Counted from the first letter of the stretch, positions 42,035-49,602 are shown. The stretch is 64,000 nt of DNA from an uncultured Desulfovibrio sp. (GCF_944324935.1 NZ_CALUYG010000006.1:19570-83569), one strand, 5' to 3'. A program made the numbers and translations. The notes: a model not told the origin generated them from the sequence alone.

Positions 42035-42339
42035 CAGTTCTTCGCATCCGGGCTTGCGGGGATGGCCCGCTTCAGTCGATCCTGCAAAACAAGATTCTTG
42101 CAAACGTAAAAACTCCGTGCATCGTCTTTGAAAATCTCTTCTTTCCCCTGGAGGTGCAGTCGTGCGCAATCCATGATTTCCCTGTCATTGCTGTTTCTCC
42201 TGATGTCAGAAAGCAATTCCTCCGTCTCGGAAAGGGACACTTTATCTGGAGTATACAGACAAAACAGAACAAAAGCTAAAAAGAATAGTCCAACGAATAA
42301 CGCCACCATCTGCCGCACAAGACCCGTCCAATCTTTCAT
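42034..42339 (-). CDS. Small single-span membrane protein with C-x21-C periplasmic motif (101 aa)
   Basis: Starts at ATG 42339 (MKDWTGLVRQMV). One membrane segment is at about 10-28. A charged C-terminal domain has VSLSETEELLSDI and two Cys 21 residues apart (DCARLHL ... YVCKN). A paralogous pattern occurs in the 138-residue protein at 42510-42926. The predicted periplasmic placement of the Cys suggests a disulfide. Unknown function. Confidence 0.55.
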   Translation of the reverse strand: MKDWTGLVRQMVALFVGLFFLAFVLFCLYTPDKVSLSETEELLSDIRRNSNDREIMDCARLHLQGKEEIFKDDARSFYVCKNLVLQDRLKRAIPASPDAKN

Positions 42340-42346
42340 GCCCGCT

Positions 42347-42517
42347 TCACCCCATCGCTCTGCCGAACAGAAAGCCAAGGAGGAAGAAGAGCGAGGCCAG
42401 GGAAATGGCCGCCGGGATCAACATCGACATGAACATCCTGTCGAAGCGCTGGAGCAGTTCCAGCCGCAGCTCAAAGTCCCGTTGCGTCAGTGGCCGCCTG
42501 TTGCGTGTGTTATTCAT
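42347..42517 (-). CDS. Very small membrane protein (56 aa)
   Basis: ATG 42517 overlaps the stop of the next upstream gene. MNNTRNRRPLTQRDFELRLELLQRFDRMF forms a basic helical head. One membrane segment (ISLASLFFLLGFLFGRAMG) ends the protein. It sits between the two C-x21-C paralogues, so it is probably part of the same small cassette. Confidence 0.5.
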   Translation of the reverse strand: MNNTRNRRPLTQRDFELRLELLQRFDRMFMSMLIPAAISLASLFFLLGFLFGRAMG

Positions 42518-42926
42518 CGCCTTGCTCCCGCTTCCAGATGCCCAGCGAGTCGAGTTCCCACTGTGCTTCCTCATCCTTTCTTCTTTTCTCGATTTCAGAA
42601 ATGCAATTCTTGTATTCCCGAAAATCACCGTAGGTAATTTTGCCGTGGGTCTTCGCAAGCTTTTCCTCGCATGCTCGCAGTTCCGGGTCTGAACGATGGG
42701 AAGAGATCGCATCATAGAGTTCTTTCTTTTCCTCAAGGGAGATTTCAGAGCTCTTAGTGCACGAATAAATTCCAAATCCCATAAGAAACAACAGACCGAA
42801 AGCAACTAAGTGACTCCCACATTCGGTCTCTCCAAAGAAAAAGGAAATCCTTCCCCAAAGTGACTTCAGAAAACGAAGAGCCTTTTCGCCTCGCGTCTCC
42901 GTTTTGCGCTTTCCCCATTCCCGCAT
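42510..42926 (-). CDS. Single-span membrane protein, paralogue of the 101-aa protein (138 aa)
   Basis: The N-terminal half is basic with a membrane segment at about 41-58 (LVAFGLLFLMGFGIYS). The C-terminal half has ISLEEKKELYDAISSH and two Cys 21 residues apart (RACEEKL ... KNCISE), matching the 101-residue protein at 42034. The shared pattern covers about 50 residues including SLxExxEL, a central acidic/Asp position, and an Arg before the second Cys. Upstream of the AUG is a start region for the PilL gene. Function unknown. Confidence 0.55.
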   Translation of the reverse strand: MREWGKRKTETRGEKALRFLKSLWGRISFFFGETECGSHLVAFGLLFLMGFGIYSCTKSSEISLEEKKELYDAISSHRSDPELRACEEKLAKTHGKITYGDFREYKNCISEIEKRRKDEEAQWELDSLGIWKREQGDE

Positions 42927-42935
42927 GGTGCGCCC

Positions 42936-44297
42936 CTAATGCTCCGACACTTCCATGACGTTGTTGCCCTCGAAGATGGTCACACGCAGGGCATGGCCAT
43001 TGCTCTGGAGCGCCCCGAAGAACGCCTTCACGGCATCCTTGAAGGGGCCGTTGAACGTGGAATTGCTTTGCATCTCGTAGTCATTGTGCGCCGACCAGAT
43101 GAGGGTGTACCCGGCATCCGTCGCCCATCTTTCAAGTTGTGCTTTAAGCATTTCGCCCTTGACGATCTCCCAGGAGCGCACGCCCATGCCGACGGGATTA
43201 CTGATTGGGACGATTTCCGCATCGGCGGACAGAGACGCCGGAACGGCGGCTGCTGTGCCTCCTGAAGGCGTGCTTGCGGGCGCAGGAGAAGACACGGGAG
43301 ACACGCTCTCCCGGCTCTCGGCCACGGGCGCGAGCGGAGCCGGAGGCGTCACAGGCGCGGCGACCGGCGTATAGGAAATGGTTTCCGCCTTTTGGGGAGC
43401 CGCCGAGGGCAGACTCAACTTCGCGGATGTGTGCGCCGGCAGCGTCGTGGATGCGGGCACGGGCGCGGGAAGCGTGGCTTCCGGCGTCCCGGCGGCCACA
43501 CCGACGGCCACACCGGCGGGCACGGGATTTTCGGCGGCCACAGGAATCGTCCCGGCGGGAGGCTCCGACAGGTAGACCTGATAGCCCTCGATGAGCATGG
43601 CCCCCGCCCCGACATTGTTCCAGCGGCAGAAGTCCCTGACGGGGACGCCATACCGCCGCGCGACGGCGGCCGCTGTGCCCGGTTTGGTCACAGTCACGGT
43701 CTTGGCGGAGTTTTCCGCCGCAGCAACGGCGACCGGTTCCCTGGGCGCGTCTCTTTCTGCCTTTTCAGGCTCGACAGGCGTTCCACCGCCGACGATTGGG
43801 CTGCTGGACAGCCTGCCTGCTTCCGCCGTGGAAACCGCCGGATTGGGCAAGGGGCGCGATTCCAGCGAAGAGGATGGCCCGCCGTTGGAAGGGGCCGCCG
43901 TATAGCGCATCTCGCCCAGATTGCGCGTGAAGCAGAGCAGCTTGCCGTCGGAACTGGAAATCTCCGCATAGCCCAGCGGCTTGCCGTCCTGTTGCGTCAC
44001 GTTCAGCTTGTAGCTCAGACGGACGCCACCCGAATCAACCAGCGTCATGCCGTTGTTGCGCAGCTCGCGCTCCAGCGCAGTGCCGAACGCGCCCGGAGCC
44101 GCATCAACCGAGATCGGCACGTAGGAGGTGTGACGGTCGCTGATCTCCCGCGCCGCCGACACGGCCAGCGCTTCGGCATCCGAAACGTACCGCTCGCTCA
44201 GCGCGTCAAAAGAGGCTGTTTCCTGCTTGGCCGCCATGCAGCCGGGCAGGAGAAGCCCCATGAGCGCTATGGTCAAAAAATGTTTCTGTTTCTTCAT
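42936..44297 (-). CDS. pilL: PilL-like lipoprotein (TrbH-like head, LysM, TcpQ-like C-terminus)
   Basis: 453 residues. Lipoprotein signal (ALMGLLLPGC, Cys20). Residues about 45-130 resemble a TrbH-like domain (GTALERELRNNGMTLVDSGGVRLSYKL). A LysM-like repeat at about 195-240 (AAVARRYGVPVRDFCRWNN) and a long Pro/Ala linker precede a TcpQ/PilL C-terminal domain (MLKAQLERWATDAGYTLIW ... GNNVMEVSEH). It would sit at the outer membrane of the thin pilus and help the secretin. Overlaps the 81-residue gene by ATGA. Confidence 0.8.
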   Translation of the reverse strand: MKKQKHFLTIALMGLLLPGCMAAKQETASFDALSERYVSDAEALAVSAAREISDRHTSYVPISVDAAPGAFGTALERELRNNGMTLVDSGGVRLSYKLNVTQQDGKPLGYAEISSSDGKLLCFTRNLGEMRYTAAPSNGGPSSSLESRPLPNPAVSTAEAGRLSSSPIVGGGTPVEPEKAERDAPREPVAVAAAENSAKTVTVTKPGTAAAVARRYGVPVRDFCRWNNVGAGAMLIEGYQVYLSEPPAGTIPVAAENPVPAGVAVGVAAGTPEATLPAPVPASTTLPAHTSAKLSLPSAAPQKAETISYTPVAAPVTPPAPLAPVAESRESVSPVSSPAPASTPSGGTAAAVPASLSADAEIVPISNPVGMGVRSWEIVKGEMLKAQLERWATDAGYTLIWSAHNDYEMQSNSTFNGPFKDAVKAFFGALQSNGHALRVTIFEGNNVMEVSEH

Positions 44298-44539
44298 GAT
44301 CTTTTCGTATGCTTCACGGTGAGATCGGGAACGGGATAGAGGGAAAGCAGCCCTTCCAGCATGCGGGCAAACGGTTCATTCGGCAGCAAAGAGAGGACAT
44401 GCATGAGTCTCAGGCCGACTTCATACGCGACAGGCACGTCATCGGGATCCCCCACAGGAGGAGTGAAAGAAATCTTCCCATTCACCGTGTCCGTTTTGGT
44501 GTCGCCGGAAATTCTCAGCAGACAAACGCATTTAGCCAT
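44294..44539 (-). CDS. Small protein of unknown function (81 aa)
   Basis: ATG 44539 lies 8 bases inside the end of the TraL-like gene. MAKCVCLLRISGDTKTDTVNGKISFTPP looks like a beta-rich domain. A helical part follows (YEVGLRLMHVLSLLP; FARMLEGLLSLYPV). Coupled to both neighbours by overlaps. No family recognised. Confidence 0.55.
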   Translation of the reverse strand: MAKCVCLLRISGDTKTDTVNGKISFTPPVGDPDDVPVAYEVGLRLMHVLSLLPNEPFARMLEGLLSLYPVPDLTVKHTKRS

Positions 44540-45338
44540 TGCCCCCACCCTCATGCTGTTCGCCGCCATTGTGGTCTCCTTCTCCGGCGGAAGATTCCTC
44601 CCCATTGCCGTCCGTGGGCACATAGCCCCCGCTGGGCGGATCGTCCTCCCGCAGAATGTCCGTGGTTTCAATGGCCGCGCAGAGCTTGTCCCAGAATTCC
44701 TTCAGGCGCTTACTCACCATGAGCGATTCCGCCTGACGCATGGCGTCCTCGAAGGAGAGCTTTTCCGCAAGGACGAGTTCCACATCCCGGAAGGTCATCG
44801 AGCGATTATCTTCAGGCAGCTCGATGCACGGCGCTTTGGCGGATGGCACTTCCCCGAAGAACGGATTGCGCCAGACGATCACCGGCGTTCCGGGAAAGAC
44901 TCTTTCCAGCAGTTCAAGGCCGTTCAGCGTATCCCGCGCGGCCTGCCCGCCCGTGATGACGGTATGCGCGTACACCGTGTGTCCGTTCTCGCGGAGCAGG
45001 TCGAAGACACCGCTTTCGCGCAGATAGCCCATCGCCGCCAGAAAGGATGACGAGCCGTTGTCCACCACGGCGTGCGTCCGCTCCGGCAGCCGGGACAGCC
45101 GATCGATGAGCAGATCGAAACGCCGCGGCTCCAGCATGTCCGCCTCGTCCAGCAGCTCCACCCGCTCGACGGGATAGCCCGCCGAGCTGGCAAAGGCGTA
45201 CAGCGTGGCGTTGACGGGATCGGCGTCAAAGGCCGCCACTTCCCGGTCATGCCGTCGGAGAAACTGGACAAGGAAAAAAGCGCACATCGACTTGCCGACG
45301 CCGCCCTTGCCCTGAAGGACAAAGTGGATTTTGGACAT
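44532..45338 (-). CDS. traL: TraL-like (RP4-type) ParA/MinD-family ATPase
   Basis: About 268 residues from ATG 45338 (TGATG overlap with the initiator-like gene). The start MSKIHFVLQGKGGVGKS is nearly the RP4 TraL N-terminus, with Walker A GKGGVGKS at 10-17. DADPVNATLYAFASSAGYP and HAVVDNGSSSFLAAMGYL follow. RP4 TraL is in the transfer operon and belongs to the MinD/ParA group. Its role in transfer is unclear. The C-terminal tail is Gly/Glu-rich. Confidence 0.8.
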   Translation of the reverse strand: MSKIHFVLQGKGGVGKSMCAFFLVQFLRRHDREVAAFDADPVNATLYAFASSAGYPVERVELLDEADMLEPRRFDLLIDRLSRLPERTHAVVDNGSSSFLAAMGYLRESGVFDLLRENGHTVYAHTVITGGQAARDTLNGLELLERVFPGTPVIVWRNPFFGEVPSAKAPCIELPEDNRSMTFRDVELVLAEKLSFEDAMRQAESLMVSKRLKEFWDKLCAAIETTDILREDDPPSGGYVPTDGNGEESSAGEGDHNGGEQHEGGGNG

Positions 45339-46513
45339 CAGACTCCCCCTGGTTGAAGTTTCCACTGCCGCAGGAAGGTCAGGACATCCGCCCCCCGTTC
45401 CCCGACATCGGCGGCTCCGGGAGCGTTCCCTCTTCGGAGCAACTGGATCCACAGGCCAAAGGCCGGGCCGCGAAATTTCTCCCCACCGGCAAAGCGGGCA
45501 AGGAATCCCTCGAACGCCTCCCGCGCCGGGGCGGGAAGCGTCGCATCCGCGCTTGCGCTCGCCTCCCGCCGCCGCTCCTCTTCCTCAAAACGCCGCCGGA
45601 TCTCTTCCTGACGCGGATCCGCTCCGGGCACGGGCGACTGGCTGGACGGAGCGGGCATCTCGTCCTGCCAGCGCCAGCCCTTGAGCCAGTTCACAAGCTG
45701 CGGCACGAAGCGGCCGCGCTCGCGCTGCCAGCTCTTGCTTTCCCTGAAGTGGGCAAGCGTCTGGAGCAGCACCTCCAGCGGGGGCAGCACGCCGCGCCGC
45801 CAGAGACGATGCCAGACGGCACGGGCAAGCTCCTTGGCCTCCTTGCGCGGATAGGCGGCATAGAGCGTCTCGAAAGCGGCATTGGCAAGAGAAAAAATCC
45901 CCCCACCCCCGCCCCGCGAGGGGCGGTTCTCTGGAAAGGCTTGTCGGGAGACCCAGGAGGAAGAATTGCGGTCTTCCGCAGTTGAGGGGGGGAAAGGGGG
46001 GGTAGTGTTATATATATTTTTATTATATATATTATTTCTATTTTGACGGGAGCCGGATTCCGACCGTGTGACATGGCCGGATTCCGACTCATAGCCGGAA
46101 TCCGGCTGTATCCGAGCGCGACGCGAGGAGTCGCCAGCGCTGCGAAAATTTGCGGAAGAGGGAGAGTCCGCCACATGAGGGCTGACGACGGACTCTCCCT
46201 TGGCGCGGAAACAGGAGTTGCCCGCGCCGCCCTGCCGAGGATTAAGCAGGATATATACGCATCCGCGTTCCTGCCGCGAGACGGCCACCAGCCGTTCTCG
46301 CATCAGCTCGCGAATGTATTGCTTGATGGACGTGATGCCGCAGCTCAGCCGCTCGGCCAACGTCTTCTGCGTTGGCCAGCAGCGGTCATGCTCGCCTGCA
46401 TATTCGCACAGGAGCGCATACAAAATTCGTGATCCTGCTGACATCTTCCTCTCCAACACAAAACGGGGAAGGATCGGGCCGTGTAGACGGCCACGAGGGA
46501 TGAAAGTTTCCAT
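45338..46513 (-). CDS. HTH replication-initiator-like protein (first gene of the transfer operon)
   Basis: 391 residues from ATG 46513. An N-terminal winged-helix/HTH domain (VLERKMSAGSRILYALLCEYAG; WPTQKTLAERLSCGITSIKQYIREL) is typical of HTH-36 proteins and many plasmid RepA-like initiators. Then comes a Ser/Asn-rich linker and a C-terminal domain FETLYAAYPRKEAKELARAVWHRL. This pattern is seen in replication or primosome-loading proteins of phages and plasmids. The role as initiator is inferred from family pattern and from the AT-rich region and antisense RNA next to it. A regulator of the operon is the alternative. Confidence 0.6.
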   Translation of the reverse strand: METFIPRGRLHGPILPRFVLERKMSAGSRILYALLCEYAGEHDRCWPTQKTLAERLSCGITSIKQYIRELMRERLVAVSRQERGCVYILLNPRQGGAGNSCFRAKGESVVSPHVADSPSSANFRSAGDSSRRARIQPDSGYESESGHVTRSESGSRQNRNNIYNKNIYNTTPPFPPSTAEDRNSSSWVSRQAFPENRPSRGGGGGIFSLANAAFETLYAAYPRKEAKELARAVWHRLWRRGVLPPLEVLLQTLAHFRESKSWQRERGRFVPQLVNWLKGWRWQDEMPAPSSQSPVPGADPRQEEIRRRFEEEERRREASASADATLPAPAREAFEGFLARFAGGEKFRGPAFGLWIQLLRRGNAPGAADVGERGADVLTFLRQWKLQPGGV

Positions 46514-46567
46514 GTCCGATCGCTCCAGACAGGCCACAAAAAAAAGCGTAAAAGAGAGCTGCGGAGC

Positions 46568-46596
46568 TTGACGCCGCTAAGCCTTTCGGCTAGAGT
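46568..46596 (+). promoter_or_regulatory. Sigma70-type promoter for a short antisense RNA
   Basis: TTGACG (46568-46573), a 17-base spacer, and TAGAGT (46591-46596) match 5 of 6 and 4 of 6 consensus positions. It points rightward, away from and antisense to the leader of the initiator-like gene. An intrinsic terminator lies 37 bases downstream. Confidence 0.55.
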
Positions 46597-46602
46597 AAAT
46601 CC

Positions 46603-46666
46603 ACAAAATTTGCGGATCGCTCCCGCAGATCGGGCTTTCGTGGTGCAAACACGAAAGCCTTTTTTC
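46603..46666 (+). ncRNA. Putative short antisense RNA (counter-transcript) upstream of the initiator-like gene
   Basis: About 64 bases from the predicted start after the promoter at 46568 to the T-run. It holds two hairpins. The first is ATTTGCGG/CCGCAGAT (one G-U pair), with a 7-base loop. The second is the terminator stem. No coding frame is apparent. Its position, antisense to the leader of the initiator-like gene, resembles copy-number-control RNAs of plasmids. Not proven by sequence alone. Confidence 0.5.
46633..46666 (+). terminator. Intrinsic terminator of the antisense RNA
   Basis: GGCTTTCGTG (46633-46642), a 7-base loop, CACGAAAGCC (46650-46659) and a run of T. Perfect 10-base-pair stem. 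Oriented for plus-strand transcription. Confidence 0.8.
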
Positions 46667-46774
46667 TTGGGCCTATGTTTTTCTCAAACGCAAATCCTCG
46701 CGAGTTGAGTCATTGTTGAGCGGCTGGCTCATCAGGCCGGGGCCACCACACCCCGACGACGCCCGCAGGCGTTT

Positions 46775-46949
46775 CGCCAAAATTTTTTTGTTGTTTTTTT
46801 TGACCAACAATTTTAACATGTTACAAAAGTATAACTTTTGACAAAAAAGACGTAACAAATTTAAATTCCTATCAAAAAATTTTTTTTCATTTTTAAAATC
46901 GGTGTGTTGAATTTCATACCCACCTAGTGGGTGACTTTTTTGACCTAAT
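46775..46949. other. AT-rich palindrome-bearing stretch, possible origin/operator region
   Basis: Very AT-rich stretch between the antisense RNA and the minus-strand terminator, with no credible gene. Palindromes: CAAAAGT/ACTTTTG (46824-46840, 3-base centre), and ACCCAC/GTGGGT (46918-46932, 3-base centre). Read on the minus strand, the first palindrome contains TATACT, a good -10 hexamer, so it could be an operator over the promoter for the initiator-like gene. Iterons are not evident. Origin function is an inference from position and composition. Confidence 0.4.
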
Positions 46950-46987
46950 AAAAAAATAGCGAGTTATAGCCAAAGCCATAACTCGCT
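46950..46987 (-). terminator. Intrinsic terminator on the minus strand near the element boundary
   Basis: The 10-base arms AGCGAGTTAT (46958-46967) and ATAACTCGCT (46978-46987) pair perfectly around AGCCAAAGCC. On the minus strand the hairpin is followed by A and seven T. It would stop leftward transcription coming from the nlpC/P60 gene, or isolate the element from it. Confidence 0.8.
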
Positions 46988-47202
46988 GTCATAACTGCCT
47001 TTTTAAAGACTTTTAAATCATGATATTACTTCTGCAAAAAAGTCCCCTTCCTTCCCCCCGTGCCCCCATCCATCCTTCAAAAAACTCTGTCGGGGAGGAT
47101 GACGCCCGTCCGGTCATCCCCGCTCATCCCTTGGCCGATGGTTCCCCGGCGGCGCGAAAAAGGCAAGGCCTGCACGGCACGCCGTCGCGGCATCTTTCTG
47201 AT

Positions 47203-47285
47203 AAGGCGCGCTGGGGGAGGGGTGGGGGGTACGGGGGCGGGGAACCCCCTCCCGCGCGAGGCGAGGGGGTTCCCCGCCCCCCGTA
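47203..47285. repeat. Host palindromic intergenic repeat, copy A
   Basis: GCGCGCTGGGG-type start followed by perfect 18-base arms (47233-47250 and 47264-47281) around a CCCGCGCGAGGCG centre. Three further copies occur in the chromosomal half at 51387-51539, 53641-53725 and 63634-63716, and none in the element. The rest of the gap from 46988 to 47315 shows no gene. Confidence 0.85.
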
Positions 47286-47315
47286 AGGAAAATCTTACCC
47301 TCAGCCGCCAGCCAC

Positions 47316-48701
47316 CTACCGTTTGCCGGGGGGGAGGGTTGTCAGGCAGCGCAGGCGGTCGGCGAAGGTGGTTTTGCGGTAGAGGTTGCGCAGTTCGGCG
47401 CCGGGGGTGATGGAGGTCACCACGGCGCGGCCGATGACGAAGCGGTCGTTGTCGTCATCGCCGTTGATGACGCGCACGCCCCAGACGTTGTGGAAGATGG
47501 CGGGGCGTCCTTTCCATTCGCCCACATAGAGCATGATATGGCCGCGCATCCAGAGCAGGCTCAGGAAGGGCACGCCCTGGCGCAGGATGATCTTTTCCTT
47601 TTCCGTGGTGCTGAGGCCTTCCAGCGGCTGGACGAGGCCGGAGCGGCCCTGGCCGGTGGAGTTGCGTCCCAGCCAGATGCCGAAGGGGGTGAAGAGTTCG
47701 CGGGTGAGGGCCGAGCAGTCCCGGTCGCCGAACATGCCGCCCCAGCCGTAGCGCTGGCCCATCATCACGTTGCCGATCTGGGCCACGGCGTCGGGGGTAA
47801 GCGGCAGGGGCTTACGCACGGCGTCGGCAATGGGCACGGTGGTGGTGACGGTGGCGGCGTAGCTGCCTTTTTTGACCGGCACGAGCAGGTTGACCATGCC
47901 CGGCTGGCCTGTCGGGGTATCGGCCAGCGGCAGGACGGTGCCGATGTTGACCTGTCCGCACTGGCTGCCGGGCAGCATGACCTTGTCGCGCACGATGGCG
48001 GCGTAGCTGCCGGTCTGGTAGCGGCGGATGAAGGCGTCGTCCACCAGCGCCACGTCCGAGGCGTCCACCCAGCCGGCGGCCACGGGGCATTCGATGTAAT
48101 GCCACTGTCCGTCGCGGCTCGTGTGGGTGATGAAGAGCGGCGTGCCCACGGGCAAAAGGGAATACTGGAAATAATCGAAGGGGTTGGCACGCTGATCCGG
48201 CGTGGGTTCGCTGAAACGCGGCGTGTGCGTGGGCATCTCGCGCAGATCGGTATTGCGGATGGTGATGGCCCTGGCTTTGGCATTGGGATAGGTGCTCATG
48301 CGGGCATTGCGGGCGATGCCGTCCCATTCGGCCTGCGTCCAGCGGACGTCGTCATGCTTGTAGCCGCGGGCCTTGCGGAAGATGGCAGCGGCGTTGCGGC
48401 GCTTGACCGTGGCTTTTTTCATTTGCCAGGGGCCGAAGAAGATGCGGTTGAAGCGGGCGTCCTGTTCGGCCTGATCCGCGGCGGAGAGCAGGGGCGTATT
48501 GCCGCCCGCCTGACGGGCAAAGGGCATCAGATCCTGGGGGATGGCGCGCAGATCGCGGACAGTGCCCATCCATGCCGGGCTTTCGCCTTCGCGCGTGGGC
48601 ACGGGTTTGGCGGCGCAGGCCGCCAGCAGGGCCAGGATGAGCAGCAGGGCGAGCGTGAGACAGCAACGCGCGCCGGATCGAAAGCTGGGGGGCAGGGCCA
48701 T
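47316..48701 (-). CDS. SH3-domain NlpC/P60 lipoprotein endopeptidase (Desulfovibrio type)
   Basis: 461 residues. Lipoprotein signal with Cys29 (LILALLAAC). Residues about 60-300 carry the N-terminal cap and two SH3b-like domains (AKARAITIRNTDLREMPTHTP; LPVGTPLFITHTSRDGQWHYIE). The NlpC/P60 catalytic domain follows, with Cys in FGDRDCSALTRELF and His in MRGHIMLYVGEW. A crystal structure of a D. vulgaris member of this family was solved as a predicted gamma-D-glutamyl-diamino acid endopeptidase. It probably trims cell-wall peptides. It is the first chromosomal gene after the junction, downstream of the DUF2156 gene in the same direction. Confidence 0.9.
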   Translation of the reverse strand: MALPPSFRSGARCCLTLALLLILALLAACAAKPVPTREGESPAWMGTVRDLRAIPQDLMPFARQAGGNTPLLSAADQAEQDARFNRIFFGPWQMKKATVKRRNAAAIFRKARGYKHDDVRWTQAEWDGIARNARMSTYPNAKARAITIRNTDLREMPTHTPRFSEPTPDQRANPFDYFQYSLLPVGTPLFITHTSRDGQWHYIECPVAAGWVDASDVALVDDAFIRRYQTGSYAAIVRDKVMLPGSQCGQVNIGTVLPLADTPTGQPGMVNLLVPVKKGSYAATVTTTVPIADAVRKPLPLTPDAVAQIGNVMMGQRYGWGGMFGDRDCSALTRELFTPFGIWLGRNSTGQGRSGLVQPLEGLSTTEKEKIILRQGVPFLSLLWMRGHIMLYVGEWKGRPAIFHNVWGVRVINGDDDNDRFVIGRAVVTSITPGAELRNLYRKTTFADRLRCLTTLPPGKR

Positions 48702-48715
48702 GACGTCGTCTCCTC

Positions 48716-49597
48716 CTACTGGATGCGTATGCGGCTCTTGCGGACGAAATCCGCGGGGAGATAGGTCATCTTTGCCTGACGCAGGCCCTCTTCGTCGAGG
48801 TCCTGCGCACGATTGAGGAAGCGGAAGCCCTCGCCCGCATGGCGGGCAAAGCAGCAGTTGATGGTCTGGTAGACGCCGCGAAAGCCGCTGAGCCCCTTTT
48901 CAAAGTGGACGCCCAGGGTCGTGTCGTCCAGCTTTTCTCCCACGCTGAAGGCCACCATGCGTCCGTCCACATAGAGGGATCCTCCCTGCAGGCCGTCGAA
49001 GAGATCCCAGTGGGAGAGCACGCGGTTGATGGCTTCATTCTCGGCGCGCAGGGAGGGGGAGTTTTCGCATTCGTGCCACTGACACCAGTCATCCTGCAGG
49101 CCGAGCACATCCTCCACCATCTCGTCGTTCAGCGGCCGGTAGTCCGGTTCGCCGTAGGCCTTGATGAAGCTGTTCACATGATTCTTTTTTTTGTGATAGC
49201 GGTTGCCGGGCAGGGTCGCCAGAGCGTCGCGGTCATAGAGATATTCCCACTGGCCGCGATCCTCGATGACGTCCATCTGTTCGGGCAGGCATTCCTTCCA
49301 GCGGGCGGCCAGCATGTCCGGCACGCGGATGATGGGGGCGTCTTTCAGGCCGGGCAGCAGGGCGGCCCAGTCCGCCGCGGCCCAGTCGCCCACGGGGGCC
49401 CAGTACTGGAGGGCGGGGCGTGTCTGGCGGATCCAGCACAGATCGTGGGCAAAGCACCACTCCAGACCGTAATGATCCTGCCAGCCCCAGAGGTTGGCAA
49501 GGCTGTAGTCCAGGGAGCGACAGGGCGTCAGACGCCAGAGAGCGGCGTAGTCCGTCCGCTGGTCGAGATGTATGGGGCGATAGGCGGCATCCTTCAT
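48716..49597 (-). CDS. DUF2156 GNAT-like protein
   Basis: The 293-residue protein has the DUF2156 pattern: LDYSLANLWGWQDHYGLEW, NRYHKKKNHVNSFIKAY and SLYVDGRMVAFSVGEKL. It is related to the C-terminal acyltransferase domain of phosphatidylglycerol lysyltransferase. Actual substrate unknown. Short distances (5 bases downstream of the MATE gene, 14 bases upstream of nlpC) suggest an operon. ATG at 49597. Confidence 0.85.
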   Translation of the reverse strand: MKDAAYRPIHLDQRTDYAALWRLTPCRSLDYSLANLWGWQDHYGLEWCFAHDLCWIRQTRPALQYWAPVGDWAAADWAALLPGLKDAPIIRVPDMLAARWKECLPEQMDVIEDRGQWEYLYDRDALATLPGNRYHKKKNHVNSFIKAYGEPDYRPLNDEMVEDVLGLQDDWCQWHECENSPSLRAENEAINRVLSHWDLFDGLQGGSLYVDGRMVAFSVGEKLDDTTLGVHFEKGLSGFRGVYQTINCCFARHAGEGFRFLNRAQDLDEEGLRQAKMTYLPADFVRKSRIRIQ

Positions 49598-49602
49598 ACG
49601 GC

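Larger units (their letters stand above)
1..46949. mobile_element. I-type (Dot/Icm-like) conjugative element with thin pilus, left end outside the window
   Basis: The region carries Dot/Icm-type conjugation genes, R64-type thin pilus genes, partition genes, an initiator-like gene, topoisomerase III, antirestriction-like and resolvase genes. Nearly all are on the minus strand with overlapping ends. It could be an integrated conjugative element or an integrated plasmid. The right limit is inferred: the last element-type gene starts at 46513, and the host-type palindromic repeat first appears at 47203. The limit therefore lies between about 46,670 and 47,200. No direct-repeat attachment site or tRNA gene was found at the junction. 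The relaxase and oriT are not visible in the window. Confidence 0.8.

Noticed and set aside
46603-46666. tRNA or tmRNA at the element junction
   Set aside because: Only two simple hairpins and a T-run. No cloverleaf or CCA end.
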